DNA of 64,000 nt from contig NZ_JAAORA010000002.1 of NCBI RefSeq assembly GCF_011601315.1, positions 558,001 through 622,000 on the forward strand, written 5' to 3'. This DNA comes from Candidatus Chlorobium masyuteum. Lineage in GTDB: Bacteria > Bacteroidota > Chlorobiia > Chlorobiales > Chlorobiaceae. A model generated the notes under the pieces. The model did not search any database. It saw only the letters and a list, made by a program, of their open reading frames with translations, and was not told the origin of the DNA. The number at the start of each line of letters is the position of its first letter. The stretch's first letter is position 1. Below are positions 8,616-18,235 of the stretch, piece after piece. A program made the translations under genes and the position numbers.

Positions 8616-10906
8616 GTAGCGCGGCTGTCGCCGTCGAAGAGAGGAGGCGTCTCAGTATCAGTGGTATTGTGCAGGGGGTAGGATTTCGGCCGTTTGTCTA
8701 CCGCCTTGCCGTCTCGTCAGGTTTGAAAGGGTTTATCAGGAACACGCCATCGGGAGTATTGATTGAGGTGCAGGGTGCATCAGCCCATCTCGACCTCTTC
8801 AGCCATGCAGTTCGCCAGGATGCCCCTCCGCTTGCAAGGATAGAAACAGTGGAGGAGAAGCGCATCGATTCTCTCCCGGAAGAGGATTTTGTTATCGGAT
8901 ATTCCAGTGCCGGAAGTGAGGTTGAAACACTCATCCCGCCGGATATTGCTATCTGCGAAGAGTGCCGGAAAGAGCTCTTCGATCCGGCAAACCCCCGGTT
9001 CCGGTACCCCTTCATCAACTGCACCAACTGCGGCCCCCGTTACACCATAGTCAGCAGGCTTCCCTATGATCGTCAGTTCACCTCCATGCACGCCTTTGCG
9101 ATGTGCGGGGAGTGTGAGCGGGAGTACATGGATCCACTTGACCGCCGTTTTCATGCGGAACCGACAGCCTGTCCGGTTTGCGGCCCTGCCATTCAGCTGC
9201 TTGATGCATCGGGCAGAACTTCTGATGCTGATAATGTTCTGGTGGAAGCCTCTGCCATTCTCCGAAGCGGTGGTATTATTGCTCTGAAGGGAGTGGGTGG
9301 ATTTCATCTGGCTGTTGATGCCTCCAATGAGGAAGCGGTTCAGCGGCTCAGAGCGAGAAAGGGTCGTGAAGCCAAACCTTTTGCCGTCATGATGCCTGAT
9401 GCATCTCTTGCCGTCAGATATTGCGAGCTGAGTGACGGGGAGCTTGCTGCGCTTAACGCAGCGGAAGCGCCGATTGTGCTCCTTAAAAAGAGAGATGGAA
9501 CTGCTCTTGCACCCTCTGTGGCTCCTGACAGTGACCGGCTTGGCGTTATGCTTGCGTATTCACCTCTGCACGCGCTTCTTTTCGATGGGAGTCCGGAGGT
9601 TCTCGTGATGACCAGCGCGAATTTCAGTGAGGAGCCGATTACGAGTGAAAATGATGATGCGGTCAAGAGACTCCAGGGTATTGCCGATGCCTTTCTTGTG
9701 CATAACCGGCCGATCTATCTGAAGTGTGATGATTCGGTAACCATTTACCTTTCGGGCAAGCTCCGACAGTTACGGCGGAGCAGAGGGTATGTTCCCGCAC
9801 CGGTCTACCTTCGGGAGAGCGGTCCCTCTGTGCTTGGAACCGGAGGAGAGCTGAAAAACACCATAACGTTGCTGAAGGGCTCTCATGCTATCCTGAGCCA
9901 GCATATCGGCGACATGAAAAACTTTGAGTCCTATCGCCATTACGAGCATGTAGCCCTGCATCTGCAGCACCTTTTTCAGGCCTCACCCGAGCTCGTTGTG
10001 CATGACCTGCATCCCGACTACATGACAACGCTCTGGGCAGCCCGGCAGGAACTGCCCCGGCTTGGTGTTCAGCACCATCATGCGCACCTTGCATCCTGCC
10101 TTGCCGAACAGAGAGAGGATGGGCCGGTAATCGGGCTTATCCTTGACGGAACAGGTTACGGCAGTGACGGCACGATCTGGGGCGGAGAGCTGCTCATTGG
10201 CGACGCCGGAGGAGCCGAACGGTTTGCATCCCTGGAACCCATGCCTTTGCCGGGCGGGGAAGCGGCCATCATGCAGCCATGGCGGGCTGCGATCGGCTAC
10301 CTGTTCAGAAGCTTTCCGGAGATGCCTGAACTGCCGTTTATGAACGAAAGGTGCGTTGACCCGGTAGTCGAACTGCTGCAAAAACATGTCGGTATTTATG
10401 AAACATCGAGCTGCGGAAGACTGTTTGATGCCATAGCTGCTCTTTGCGGCTTGAAGGGAGAGATCAGCTATGAGGGAGAGGCCGCAGTTGCACTGACGCA
10501 TGCAGCAGGAGGCAGCGTCGGCGACAGCGCATTCAGTTACGGACTTCAGGAGGACAACGGCCGCTGGATCATGCTTGTTTCACCGATTATCCGCGATGCG
10601 GCAGCAGCGGTACTGAGTGGCGTGAGTGCTGCTGAAATCAGCCGCTGCTTCCACCGGACTCTTCTTGACTGTTTTCAGGAGATCATCGCCAAGGCTTCGA
10701 TGGTAACCGGAATAAAAACAGTCGCCCTGAGCGGCGGAGTTTTCCAGAATGCGCTTCTTTTTGAAACATTGATCCGGGAGCTTGAAACCGGAGGATACCG
10801 GGTGCTTGCCCACTCCCTTGTTCCCTCAAATGACGGAGGTCTCTCCCTCGGTCAGGCCATGATCGGCCGCGAATACCTCAAAGGCAACTATCGTGGAGTT
10901 TATTAG
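8576..10906 (+). CDS. hypF: Carbamoyltransferase HypF
   Basis: HypF uses carbamoyl phosphate and ATP to make the carbamoyl group that becomes the cyanide ligands of the [NiFe] centre. The 776-residue protein shows all four family modules in order: an acylphosphatase domain (VQGVGFRPFVYRL, about 33-45), two Cys-rich zinc fingers (CEECRKE / CTNCGP and CGECERE / CPVCGP, about 120-200), a YrdC-like domain (KGVGGFHLAVDA onward, about 215-390) and a Kae1-like C-terminal domain (VQHHHAHLASC, then GGVFQN near the end). The ATG at 8576 overlaps hypB by 40 nt; later GTG codons are possible starts, since the first 25 residues precede the conserved domain. Translational coupling to hypB is likely. Confidence 0.95.
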   Translation: MAAVDRKQTETALSSAAVAVEERRRLSISGIVQGVGFRPFVYRLAVSSGLKGFIRNTPSGVLIEVQGASAHLDLFSHAVRQDAPPLARIETVEEKRIDSLPEEDFVIGYSSAGSEVETLIPPDIAICEECRKELFDPANPRFRYPFINCTNCGPRYTIVSRLPYDRQFTSMHAFAMCGECEREYMDPLDRRFHAEPTACPVCGPAIQLLDASGRTSDADNVLVEASAILRSGGIIALKGVGGFHLAVDASNEEAVQRLRARKGREAKPFAVMMPDASLAVRYCELSDGELAALNAAEAPIVLLKKRDGTALAPSVAPDSDRLGVMLAYSPLHALLFDGSPEVLVMTSANFSEEPITSENDDAVKRLQGIADAFLVHNRPIYLKCDDSVTIYLSGKLRQLRRSRGYVPAPVYLRESGPSVLGTGGELKNTITLLKGSHAILSQHIGDMKNFESYRHYEHVALHLQHLFQASPELVVHDLHPDYMTTLWAARQELPRLGVQHHHAHLASCLAEQREDGPVIGLILDGTGYGSDGTIWGGELLIGDAGGAERFASLEPMPLPGGEAAIMQPWRAAIGYLFRSFPEMPELPFMNERCVDPVVELLQKHVGIYETSSCGRLFDAIAALCGLKGEISYEGEAAVALTHAAGGSVGDSAFSYGLQEDNGRWIMLVSPIIRDAAAAVLSGVSAAEISRCFHRTLLDCFQEIIAKASMVTGIKTVALSGGVFQNALLFETLIRELETGGYRVLAHSLVPSNDGGLSLGQAMIGREYLKGNYRGVY

Positions 10907-10916
10907 AAATCTGATC

Positions 10917-10970
10917 TCGTATTATTCGTCCTTGCTGTCGTTGTAGTCCTTATTGTCCTTGTTTTTATTA
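10917..10970 (+). repeat. GTCC-rich tract sharing a split 22-base motif with the nifK-nifE gap
   Basis: The gap between hypF and hypC holds a pyrimidine-rich, GTCC-repeating tract. It contains TTATTCGTCCT (10922-10932), four other bases, then GTCGTTGTAGT (10937-10947). The same two 11-mers with the same 4-base spacing occur at 39217-39242 next to copy 3 of the 143-bp element. A T-rich end (10956-10978) follows. Its function is unknown. Confidence 0.55.
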
Positions 10971-11004
10971 TTATCTTTTCCAATTAAACCAAACCAACGC
11001 AGCA

Positions 11005-11295
11005 ATGTGCCTCGCTATTCCCGGAAAACTTCTTGAAATCAGCTCTGAAAACGGACTGATGATGGGCACCATTGATGTGAACGGTGCTAAAACCAGAGCA
11101 TGTCTTGAGTATGTACCGGAAATTCAGGTTGGCAATTATACCATTGTTCATGCGGGGTTTGCCCTGAAAATCATCGATGAGGAGGAAGCTGCAGAAAGCC
11201 TGAAACTCTGGGAGGAGCTGGTAGAGAAAGGGGCGTTTGAACCTCTTGAAGAGCCGCCTTCATCCGGGGAATCCGGGGAATCCGGGGATGTTTGA
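11005..11295 (+). CDS. hypC: Hydrogenase maturation chaperone HypC
   Basis: HypC partners with HypD to hold iron while the Fe(CN)2CO unit is built and then carries it to the hydrogenase large subunit. The diagnostic N-terminus [12 protein letters not shown] is intact, including Cys2, the catalytic iron ligand after removal of Met1. The body ([30 protein letters not shown]) is typical. The C-terminus has an extra acidic tail of about 15 residues with the repeat SGESGESGD, encoded by near-tandem TCCGGGGAA units that could slip. Total length is 96 residues, slightly longer than most. It is followed closely by hypD. Confidence 0.95.
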   Translation: MCLAIPGKLLEISSENGLMMGTIDVNGAKTRACLEYVPEIQVGNYTIVHAGFALKIIDEEEAAESLKLWEELVEKGAFEPLEEPPSSGESGESGDV

Positions 11296-11306
11296 CGCAG
11301 GTTGCC

Positions 11307-12401
11307 ATGAAATATATTGACGAATACCGCGACCCGCAGCTTGCCCGTAATCTTCTGGCCGAGATCCACAGAGTTACCACACGGCCATGGACCATTATGG
11401 AGATCTGCGGTGGACAGACCCATTCGATTATCCGCAACGGCATTGATCAACTGCTGCCTGACGCAATAGAGCTGGTTCACGGTCCGGGATGCCCGGTCTG
11501 TGTTACTCCGCTTGAGTCGATTGAACGGGCGCTCGCAATTGCCATCCAAAAAGAGGTGATTTTTACCAGTTTCGGCGATATGCTCCGTGTTCCCGGCAGT
11601 GCAATGGATCTTTTCATGGTGCGGAGCCGGGGGGGGGATGTGCGCATTGTTTTTTCACCGCTGGATGCCCTGCAGATAGCCCGCGACAATCCACAAAAAG
11701 AGGTGGTCTTTTTTGCGGTAGGCTTTGAAACCACGGCACCGGCCAATGCCATGGCGGTCTGGCAGGCAAAGAGAGAAGGTATTGAGAATTTCAGTGTTCT
11801 GGTGAGCCAGGTCATGGTGCCTCCGGCCATGCGTGCCATTCTCTCCTCTCCCGGAAACCGGGTTCAGGGCTTCCTTGCCGCCGGTCATGTCTGCGCTGTG
11901 ATGGGATATGAAGAGTATGAGCCTGTAGCGCGCGAGTTTCATGTGCCGATTGTGCCTACCGGTTTTGAACCGGTTGATCTTCTTGCCGGAATTCTTGCAA
12001 CGGTTGAACAGCTTGAAGCTGGCAGGGCGGAGGTGGTCAACCGCTACGCCCGGGTGGTGAGCCGTGAGGGGAACCGGGCGGCCACAGAGATTATCCGTAA
12101 CGTGTTTGAGGTGATCGACCGGCAGTGGCGCGGTATCGGCATGATTCCGGCGAGCGGTCTTGGATTGAGAGATGCCTACGCCCGTTTTGATGCTGAAAAA
12201 AAGTTCAATGTTTCCCATATCTGTGCTTCGGAATCACCCCTATGCATGAGCGGCCGGGTTCTTCAGGGTGCACTCAAGCCTGACGGCTGTCCGGCATTTG
12301 CAAAAGAGTGTACTCCGGAGCATCCTCTCGGAGCGACCATGGTCTCTTCCGAAGGGGCGTGTGCAGCATATTATAACTATCACAGGAACTTCACTCCATG
12401 A
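11307..12401 (+). CDS. hypD: Hydrogenase maturation iron-sulfur protein HypD
   Basis: HypD is the [4Fe-4S] scaffold on which, with HypC, the cyanide and CO ligands are attached to iron. Conserved motifs are present: CGGQTHSI, the redox pair GPGCPVC, GFETTAP, and the C-terminal cluster cysteines in [22 protein letters not shown] and GACAAYY. I take the ATG at 11307 as start because relatives begin MKYIDEY and AGG lies just upstream; an in-frame TTG at 11292 overlapping the hypC stop is an alternative. A run of nine G (11629-11637) inside the gene could be prone to slippage but the frame is intact. hypE overlaps its stop by 4 nt. Confidence 0.95.
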   Translation: MKYIDEYRDPQLARNLLAEIHRVTTRPWTIMEICGGQTHSIIRNGIDQLLPDAIELVHGPGCPVCVTPLESIERALAIAIQKEVIFTSFGDMLRVPGSAMDLFMVRSRGGDVRIVFSPLDALQIARDNPQKEVVFFAVGFETTAPANAMAVWQAKREGIENFSVLVSQVMVPPAMRAILSSPGNRVQGFLAAGHVCAVMGYEEYEPVAREFHVPIVPTGFEPVDLLAGILATVEQLEAGRAEVVNRYARVVSREGNRAATEIIRNVFEVIDRQWRGIGMIPASGLGLRDAYARFDAEKKFNVSHICASESPLCMSGRVLQGALKPDGCPAFAKECTPEHPLGATMVSSEGACAAYYNYHRNFTP

Positions 12402-13441
12402 CAATTGCACCGGTCTGTCCGGCTCCCATTACACAGCATGAAACCGTCCAGATGGCGCATGGCGCGGGTGGACGGCTGTCGCAGGTACTTATGCAGAGGG
12501 TATTCATGCCGCACCTCCACAACCATTTTCTCGATCTGCTTGACGATCAGGCAAAGCTTGATCTCCCCCCAGGTCGAACAGCCTTTTCAACCGATACCTA
12601 TGTAGTGAGTCCGGTTTTTTTTTCCGGCGGCAACATCGGCGAGCTTGCGGTCAATGGTACGGCGAACGACCTGGCGGTAGGCGGTGCCCGGCCCCTCTAC
12701 CTCAGCGCCGGCTTTGTGCTTGAAGAGGGTTTTCCCCTTGCCGATCTTGAAACCATAGTCATGAGTATGGCTGCAGCAGCCCTGAAAGCCGGGGTTATGA
12801 TTGTCACCGGCGATACCAAGGTTGTCGGTAAAGGTCAGTGTGACAGGATCTTTATCAATACAGCGGGGGTTGGCGCAATCAGGGAGGGTGTAGATCTCTC
12901 CTGCCGAAACCTGAAGGCGGGAGACAGCCTCATTCTTTCAGGATCGGTCGGGGATCATGGTATGGCGATCATGACCTCCCGTCAAAATCTCTCATTTCAG
13001 TCGACAATCAAGAGTGACTGTGCTTCTCTCAACAGGATGATTGGAGCAGTTCTTGATGCCGTGCCCGGGGTTCATGCCATGCGAGATCCAACAAGAGGCG
13101 GTGTGGCGGCAACACTCAACGAACTTGCCGCAGCCTCATCAGTCGGCATTGAGATCAACGAGACCGCAATTCCGGTACAACCCGATGTCCGTGGTGCCTG
13201 TGAGCTGCTCGGGATTGATCCCCTTCATGTTGCCAACGAAGGCAAACTTGTGCTGGCAGTTGCCGCCGGAGATGCCGACAGGGTTCTTGAGGTGATGCGC
13301 GGTACCGAAGAGGGTCGGGATGCCGTCATTATCGGCTCGGTTGTTGACGACCACCACGGCATGGTAGTCATGCGAACCGCATTCGGCAGCCGCCGCATTG
13401 TCGATCTGCCTCTCGGCGAACAGCTTCCGCGTATCTGCTGA
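12398..13441 (+). CDS. hypE: Carbamoyl dehydratase HypE
   Basis: HypE dehydrates the thiocarboxamide formed by HypF on its C-terminal cysteine to a thiocyanate and passes cyanide to the HypC-HypD complex. The catalytic C-terminal Pro-Arg-Ile-Cys is exactly the last four residues. The N-terminal AIRS-like ATP-binding core is recognised from [35 protein letters not shown] and TGDTKVV. Length (347) is typical. It overlaps hypD by 4 nt (ATGA), so coupling is expected. A run of nine T (12615-12623) lies in the VFFSGG coding region. It is the last hyp gene; no hydrogenase gene follows. Confidence 0.95.
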   Translation: MTIAPVCPAPITQHETVQMAHGAGGRLSQVLMQRVFMPHLHNHFLDLLDDQAKLDLPPGRTAFSTDTYVVSPVFFSGGNIGELAVNGTANDLAVGGARPLYLSAGFVLEEGFPLADLETIVMSMAAAALKAGVMIVTGDTKVVGKGQCDRIFINTAGVGAIREGVDLSCRNLKAGDSLILSGSVGDHGMAIMTSRQNLSFQSTIKSDCASLNRMIGAVLDAVPGVHAMRDPTRGGVAATLNELAAASSVGIEINETAIPVQPDVRGACELLGIDPLHVANEGKLVLAVAAGDADRVLEVMRGTEEGRDAVIIGSVVDDHHGMVVMRTAFGSRRIVDLPLGEQLPRIC

Positions 13442-13631
13442 GTCCTGATCCTGTCGGGACTCCTGCCGATATGGCGCTCCTCTGGAGTTTTACCTGCAAA
13501 CAGCTTACTATCTTGTAGCGGGCATGAAGTCGATCATCTCCCCCTTCGTTTTGGGAATTTAAGGTGTTAAACCAGTGTTCCTATTGTTTGTCATGATTTG
13601 CATCATAACGACAAATGAAGGGGAGGCCATT

Positions 13632-13886
13632 ATGAGCATCACAGGATTGCTGATTTTTATTCTGATCGGCGCATTGGCGGGTTGGCTGGCTGGTCTTATT
13701 GTGAAAGGGTATGGTTTTGGTCTTCTGGGTGATATCGTTATTGGTATTATCGGTGCGATTTTAGGCGGGTACCTTTTCGGATTGCTGGGAATAAGCCTGG
13801 GTGGAGGTATTTTAGGTACAATAGTGTCAGCGACGATCGGTGCCGTATTACTGCTGTTTTTGATCAGATTTTTCAGGCGGGTTTGA
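13632..13886 (+). CDS. GlsB/YeaQ/YmgE family small membrane protein
   Basis: From the ATG at 13632 this encodes 84 residues of glycine-rich transmembrane sequence typical of the transglycosylase-associated (GlsB/YeaQ/YmgE) family: LIGALAGWLAGLIVKG, then GDIVIGIIGAILGGYLFGLLGI and a third helix ending in a basic tail. I prefer this start to 13575 because it has a strong GGGGAGG ribosome binding site and matches the family N-terminus. Members are often stress- or starvation-induced inner-membrane proteins; their molecular function is not established. It stands alone, 190 nt after hypE. Confidence 0.88.
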   Translation: MSITGLLIFILIGALAGWLAGLIVKGYGFGLLGDIVIGIIGAILGGYLFGLLGISLGGGILGTIVSATIGAVLLLFLIRFFRRV

Positions 13887-13961
13887 AGCTTCTTTTCTTT
13901 GCTGGATTGTTCCTGAGAGATCAAGGTTTTTTTTTGAGGTATCAGATGCAGGTTTGAACGG

Positions 13962-14705
13962 TTACTCAACTCCGCAGAGGGGGCAGCGGGGGTCGCGGCT
14001 CAGTGGGACTTTCCGGAACTCTGTGGTAAGTGAGTCGTATGTCAGGAGTGTGTTGACGAGTGGTGTGCCAATGGAAAGAATATACTTTATCGCTTCGATA
14101 GCCTGCATGGAGCCGATGACCCCGGGGAGAGCCCCGATCGGTCCGGAGGGTGTGGAAGCAGCAGGGATTCCCTCTTCATGGAAAACGCAGTGGTAACAGG
14201 CGGTTTTTCCGGGGTGAACCGTCATCATCTGGCCGTGGAACTGCCGGATTCCGGCGTGCGAGTATGGTTTAGCCGCATTATGGCAGGCTTTTGCTATCAG
14301 GAATTTTGATTCGAAATTGTCGGTTGCGTCAAGCACAAAATCGAAACCGGCAAGGAGTTCCGGGGCGTTCTCTTCAGTAAGCCGGAAGGGGTAGAGTGAG
14401 AGGCGGATATCGGGGTCAAGAGAGTTAATCCGTTCTGCTGCCGAGTTCACTTTCTCTTCTCCGAGTGAAGCTGTCGTATGTAGGATCTGGCGCTGCAAAT
14501 TGCTCAACTCAACCGTGTCACCATCCATAATGCCGAGCGAGCCGATACCGGCTGCTGCAAGATAAAAAGCGGCCGGTGAGCCAAGACCTCCGGCTCCGAC
14601 CACGAGCACTTTTGCCTGAGCGAGTTTTTCCTGTCCGGATTCACCGATCTCCTGCAGTGTCAGGTGGCGCAGATAACGCTGGCGCTGGTTGTCGTTCAGT
14701 GGCAT
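13962..14705 (-). CDS. thiF: Sulfur-carrier adenylyltransferase ThiF (ThiF/MoeB/HesA family)
   Basis: ThiF adenylates the C-terminal Gly-Gly of ThiS so that it can receive sulfur from a cysteine desulfurase. The 247-residue protein has the nucleotide-binding loop GAGGLGSPAAFYLAAAG (about 37-53), the DTVELSNLQRQ motif, and the zinc-binding CYHC and CPLC pairs near the C-terminus. MoeB has the same fold, but the position as the last gene of thiS-thiG-thiH-thiF makes ThiF the better call. It overlaps thiH by 10 nt. A cysteine desulfurase, its expected sulfur donor, lies only 3.5 kb upstream on the same strand. Confidence 0.9.
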   Translation of the reverse strand: MPLNDNQRQRYLRHLTLQEIGESGQEKLAQAKVLVVGAGGLGSPAAFYLAAAGIGSLGIMDGDTVELSNLQRQILHTTASLGEEKVNSAAERINSLDPDIRLSLYPFRLTEENAPELLAGFDFVLDATDNFESKFLIAKACHNAAKPYSHAGIRQFHGQMMTVHPGKTACYHCVFHEEGIPAASTPSGPIGALPGVIGSMQAIEAIKYILSIGTPLVNTLLTYDSLTTEFRKVPLSRDPRCPLCGVE

Positions 14706-15790
14706 GAGTGCATTTCCTCCTGTATTACCGTGCGGCTTTGCGTACCTGAAGGGCCGTTGAAAACCGGTTCCCAGTTTTTAAATACCGGTTCAATCTCTCT
14801 TGCACGAAGGGCCGCGCAAAACTCTTCAGCCGAGCGGTCGTCAGAAACATCGAACTGCCCCTTGTCGGTGTTGTTATCGTCATAACCACCAACTGTGGTG
14901 CGGCTTGCTATGCTCATGCGTGTTATGCCGAGTCCGGCCATTCCGTCACGGTAGGCAGCACTCTCTCTGGTGGAGAGTACCAGTTCAATATCGGGCAGCG
15001 CAATCCGGAAAGCAAAGATTATGCGGGCAAGAAGATGGTCATCAACCGGAAAAGGCGGCTCGTAGCCTCCGGTCTGCGGCCTCATGCGGGGAAAGGAGAC
15101 TGAGATGCCTGCACGCCAGTAGGTACGGCTGAGATGGCGCGCGTGGCGGTAGAGCATCAGGGCGTCTTCCACCGGTTCCGAAAGGCCGAGCAGCGCGCCG
15201 AGGCCTACGGTTTTTATTCCTCCTTCAAGCGCTCTTGCCGGGGTTTCAAGCCGGTCAAGAAAATCCTTTTTCGGACCCCAGCGGTGAAGTGCTTCGTAGC
15301 GCTCGCGGTTGTAGGTCTCCTGGTAGATGGTGATGCCGGTACAGCCGCACTCTGCAAGAGTTCGGTATTCAGCGACACTCATGGGGAAGGCTTCAACCGA
15401 TACTTTTTGTGTGCGTTTGGCGGCAATCTCGACTGCCTTGCGCAGATAGTCAAAATCTGCCGCTTTTGTCCGTTCGCCGGTCAGGAGCAGTATATCACTG
15501 ATGCCGAGTTTTTTCATGGCGATCAGTTCCCGCTCGATCTCATCCGGCTCAAGCCGTCGCCGGAGGGTTGTTCTGTCGGATGCAAAGCCGCAGTAGATAC
15601 ACCCGCTTGAACAGTGGTTTGAGAGATAGAGCGGTGCGTAGAGCGAAATGGTTCGTCCGAAACGGCGAAGGGTGATCGCTTTTGACTCAGCGGCCAGAGC
15701 TTCAAGTGAGGCTGACGAAGAGGGCGAAAGCATGGAGGCAAGGGCTGCCGACTCCCGCTCGTCGGTCAGCCACTCCGGTACTGTGCTCAC
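14696..15790 (-). CDS. thiH: 2-iminoacetate synthase ThiH (radical SAM)
   Basis: ThiH splits tyrosine into p-cresol and dehydroglycine (2-iminoacetate), the glycine-derived part of the thiazole ring; this oxygen-independent route suits an anaerobe. The radical-SAM cluster motif CxxxCxxC is CSSGCIYC (about residues 59-66), followed by [14 protein letters not shown]. The C-terminal half carries [15 protein letters not shown], typical of ThiH. Length is 364 residues. The stop overlaps thiF and the start overlaps the end of thiG by 4 nt, so these genes are translationally coupled. Confidence 0.95.
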   Translation of the reverse strand: MSTVPEWLTDERESAALASMLSPSSSASLEALAAESKAITLRRFGRTISLYAPLYLSNHCSSGCIYCGFASDRTTLRRRLEPDEIERELIAMKKLGISDILLLTGERTKAADFDYLRKAVEIAAKRTQKVSVEAFPMSVAEYRTLAECGCTGITIYQETYNRERYEALHRWGPKKDFLDRLETPARALEGGIKTVGLGALLGLSEPVEDALMLYRHARHLSRTYWRAGISVSFPRMRPQTGGYEPPFPVDDHLLARIIFAFRIALPDIELVLSTRESAAYRDGMAGLGITRMSIASRTTVGGYDDNNTDKGQFDVSDDRSAEEFCAALRAREIEPVFKNWEPVFNGPSGTQSRTVIQEEMHSCH

Positions 15791-16566
15791 GCTTTTGCTC
15801 CGAGAAAAGAGGTGAGAGGGCTGGTTGCTACAGCGGAACCGCTTTTTTGCATCAATCCGGCGTTGAATCCCTTTCTTCCGGCAACAACAGCACCGGCAAA
15901 GGCCTCCGCCATTTTCGGGGGGTCAGATGCAACCGCAACAGCACTGTTTACAAGCACGGCTCCGCACCCCATCTCCATGGCTGCGGCAGCCTCTGAAGGG
16001 GAGCGCAGCCCTGCATCAACGATGACCGGAATGCCGCTTTCGCGGATAATGATGCCGAGCATTTCTGAGGTCGAAAGCCCCTGACCGCTGCCGATTGCCG
16101 AGCCGAGCGGCATGACCGATGCGCAGCCTGCATCCTCAAGGCGTTTGGCCAGAACAGGGTCAGCGGAAATATAGGGCATGACCAGGAATCCCTCTTTTGC
16201 CAGAATCCGGGCAGCCTCGTATGTTTCTATCGGGTCCGGCATCAGATGCTGGGGATTCGGGTGAATTTCAACCTTGATGAAAGGGCTTCCGGAGAGTTCC
16301 CGTGCAATATGGGCAGCACGGACAGCTTCTGCTGCTGTCGATGCTCCGGAAGTATTCGGCATCAAGGTTATTCCCGGTAGCTGTGACAGTGGACCGAAAA
16401 GATCGTCTTCAAGCTGTTCGCGGTTGAAGCGGCGCAGAGCCACGGTGACGAGTTGGGTGCCGGAAGCCCGGACGGCATCAAGCATAACCCTGGCGTTGCT
16501 GAATTTACCAGTTCCGAGAATCAGGCGGGAGGTAAAGCTGTAAGAGCCTAACTGCAATGAGTCCAT
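15787..16566 (-). CDS. thiG: Thiazole synthase ThiG
   Basis: ThiG joins deoxyxylulose 5-phosphate, dehydroglycine and the ThiS thiocarboxylate into the thiazole phosphate of thiamine. The 259-residue TIM barrel shows the family landmarks [12 protein letters not shown] near the start, the Schiff-base lysine at residue 98 in [16 protein letters not shown], and the phosphate-binding [20 protein letters not shown] and AVLVNSA segments. It sits between thiS (26 nt gap) and thiH (4-nt overlap). Confidence 0.96.
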   Translation of the reverse strand: MDSLQLGSYSFTSRLILGTGKFSNARVMLDAVRASGTQLVTVALRRFNREQLEDDLFGPLSQLPGITLMPNTSGASTAAEAVRAAHIARELSGSPFIKVEIHPNPQHLMPDPIETYEAARILAKEGFLVMPYISADPVLAKRLEDAGCASVMPLGSAIGSGQGLSTSEMLGIIIRESGIPVIVDAGLRSPSEAAAAMEMGCGAVLVNSAVAVASDPPKMAEAFAGAVVAGRKGFNAGLMQKSGSAVATSPLTSFLGAKA

Positions 16567-16592
16567 AACTGTTGTATCTATTCTGGGGCAGA

Positions 16593-16814
16593 TCAGCCAC
16601 CGCCGGCAAAAATCAGTATCTCAACCCGGTCACCTTCCTGCAGCAGGTGCGTTGAGCGGTTTTCGGGGCGGACGCTTCGGTCGTTTACTAATACTGCCAC
16701 GTTTTTTCCGTCAGATCCTATGATTGAGAGTAGCCCGTTCAGGTCAGAACCCGACGGGAGCTGCTCTTCCTTTCCATTCAGCTCAATAGTAATCATTTGT
16801 GCCATTTCTTTCAT
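16593..16814 (-). CDS. thiS: Sulfur carrier protein ThiS
   Basis: ThiS is the ubiquitin-like protein that carries sulfur as a C-terminal thiocarboxylate to ThiG. It ends in Gly-Gly-Gly, with the last two glycines as the required tail, and has the expected [13 protein letters not shown] and [12 protein letters not shown] segments. The start is unsure: ATG codons lie at 16814, 16805 and 16796, and the family would begin MITIELNG (16796). An in-frame TTG at 16820 overlaps the stop of the upstream metB-like gene. Whichever is used, the spacing suggests translation coupled to that PLP enzyme gene. Confidence 0.93.
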   Translation of the reverse strand: MKEMAQMITIELNGKEEQLPSGSDLNGLLSIIGSDGKNVAVLVNDRSVRPENRSTHLLQEGDRVEILIFAGGG

Positions 16815-16816
16815 CG

Positions 16817-17968
16817 TCAAATTGATATGGGGATATCGAGTGCGTTCAAAATATCCGCTTCAAGATCTGCCGCGTTTTCAAGGCCGACAGAGAGCCGAAC
16901 AAGGTTGTCGGTGCATCTTCTGCGCCGCCTCTCCTCCTGGGTAAGTGCCCCGAGCGTCATTTTCGGCGGTGAGGCGATGAGCGACTCCACTCCGCCGAGG
17001 CTGTCGGCCAGAATGAAGAGCTTCAGGTTTGCGGTTAATGTTTTCACTGCCGAAAGCCCGCCTTTGAGTGCAATGGTCAGCATTCCTCCAAAGCCGCTCA
17101 TCTGTCGTTTCGCAAGTTCATGCTGCGGGTGAGAGGGGAGACCGGGGTAAAAGACCCGTTCCACAGCAGGGTGCCGCTCAAGAACTCCTGCAAGGTGCAG
17201 GGCATTTGCCTCATGCTCCTTCATGCGGATTTTCAGGGTTTTCAGTCCGCGCAGGATAAGCCAGCAGTCCCAGGGAGCAGGTATCGCGCCCGCTGCTGCC
17301 TGATAGTTTTTTATGATGGTGTGCAGTGCAGGGTTAGAGGTCACCACTGCACCTCCGATCACGTCGCTGTGCCCTCCGAGGTATTTTGTGGTGCTGTGCA
17401 CAACAATATCCGCTCCGAGCTCAAGCGGGCGCTGAAAGTAGGGACTGGCAAAGGTATTATCGACTGCAAGGATGATTCCCTGTTTTTTTCCAAGCTCTGC
17501 AAGGGCTGAGATGTCCGAAAGCTGGAGCAGGGGATTGGATGGGGTTTCAAGCCAGATAAGCTTTGTTGCCGGTGTTATGCAGGCAGCATAGCTTTCGGTA
17601 GTTTCGTTTTCCGCATAGGTGGTTGATACACCCCAGGGACGAAGGAGCTGCTCAAAGATGCGGTAGGAGCCGCCATAGATATCGTTGCTCGCTACAACAT
17701 GGTCACCCGGCTTGAGAACCTGGAGAGCTGCCATGGTTGCCGCAACTCCTGACGCAAAAGCCAGTCCGTATTTGCCGTTTTCAAGCAGGGCAAGGGTTGA
17801 TTCAAGCGCCTTTCTTGTGGGATTGCCGATTCTTGAGTAGAAAAAATCACGGTGATGCTCAAGGTCTTCACGTTCGAATGTTGATGTCTGGTAGACAGGA
17901 ACAGTTACCGAACCGGTATGGGGGTCGGGGGCCTGTCCGTCATGAATGGCTATGGTTTCAAACTGCAT
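16817..17968 (-). CDS. Cystathionine gamma-synthase/lyase-type PLP enzyme
   Basis: This is a Cys/Met metabolism PLP enzyme (383 residues). The PLP lysine is Lys195 in HSTTKYLGGHSDV; other family landmarks are YSRIGNPTRKALE, FASGVAATMA, ETPSNPLL and the C-terminal VRLSVGLEN. Members either make cystathionine from activated homoserine and cysteine (MetB) or cleave cystathionine to cysteine (CGL/MecB); sequence alone does not separate the two. Its place between a cysteine desulfurase gene and the thi genes, within a cysteine-synthesis block, fits either direction of transsulfuration. Copy 2 of the 143-bp element lies in the 267-nt gap before it. Confidence 0.88.
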   Translation of the reverse strand: MQFETIAIHDGQAPDPHTGSVTVPVYQTSTFEREDLEHHRDFFYSRIGNPTRKALESTLALLENGKYGLAFASGVAATMAALQVLKPGDHVVASNDIYGGSYRIFEQLLRPWGVSTTYAENETTESYAACITPATKLIWLETPSNPLLQLSDISALAELGKKQGIILAVDNTFASPYFQRPLELGADIVVHSTTKYLGGHSDVIGGAVVTSNPALHTIIKNYQAAAGAIPAPWDCWLILRGLKTLKIRMKEHEANALHLAGVLERHPAVERVFYPGLPSHPQHELAKRQMSGFGGMLTIALKGGLSAVKTLTANLKLFILADSLGGVESLIASPPKMTLGALTQEERRRRRCTDNLVRLSVGLENAADLEADILNALDIPISI

Positions 17969-18091
17969 AATATTTGCCTTGCAATCGGTTATTCTTTGTG
18001 CCCGGATTCCGGTTTTTCCGGAGTCGCCGGGAACAAAGATAACCGTTCTTTTCCTTTTTTACCGAAAACACTTTTTAACAATTACTCGTGT

Positions 18092-18234
18092 GGTTATCTC
18101 TATTAATTCTCATGAGCGGTTTGAGTACAAGGCGGAAGGAGCGCAGAAACCGGAATGTACTACGCAGTACATGAGGATTTCGAGCACCGCCAAACGAAGT
18201 AATCGAATCGCGGAATAAATTTATAGAGATAACC
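18092..18234 (-). repeat. 143-bp palindromic post-stop element, copy 2
   Basis: This copy has the same length and alignment as the others. The terminal arms are GGTTATCTCTAT (18092-18103) and ATAGAGATAACC (18223-18234), a perfect 12-bp inverted repeat that differs in sequence from the arms of copies 1 and 3. The centre is ATGTACT-N4-AGTACAT. The element begins 1 bp after the stop codon (18236-18238) of the encapsulated cysteine desulfurase gene, read in the direction of transcription. Confidence 0.9.
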
Positions 18235-18235
18235 C

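Noticed and set aside
18102-18218. Conserved small protein encoded by the core of the 143-bp element
   Set aside because: The frame is open in all three copies on the plus strand, but the peptide follows the palindrome, the starts differ, and substitutions track the structure rather than codons. It is better read as a structured repeat.
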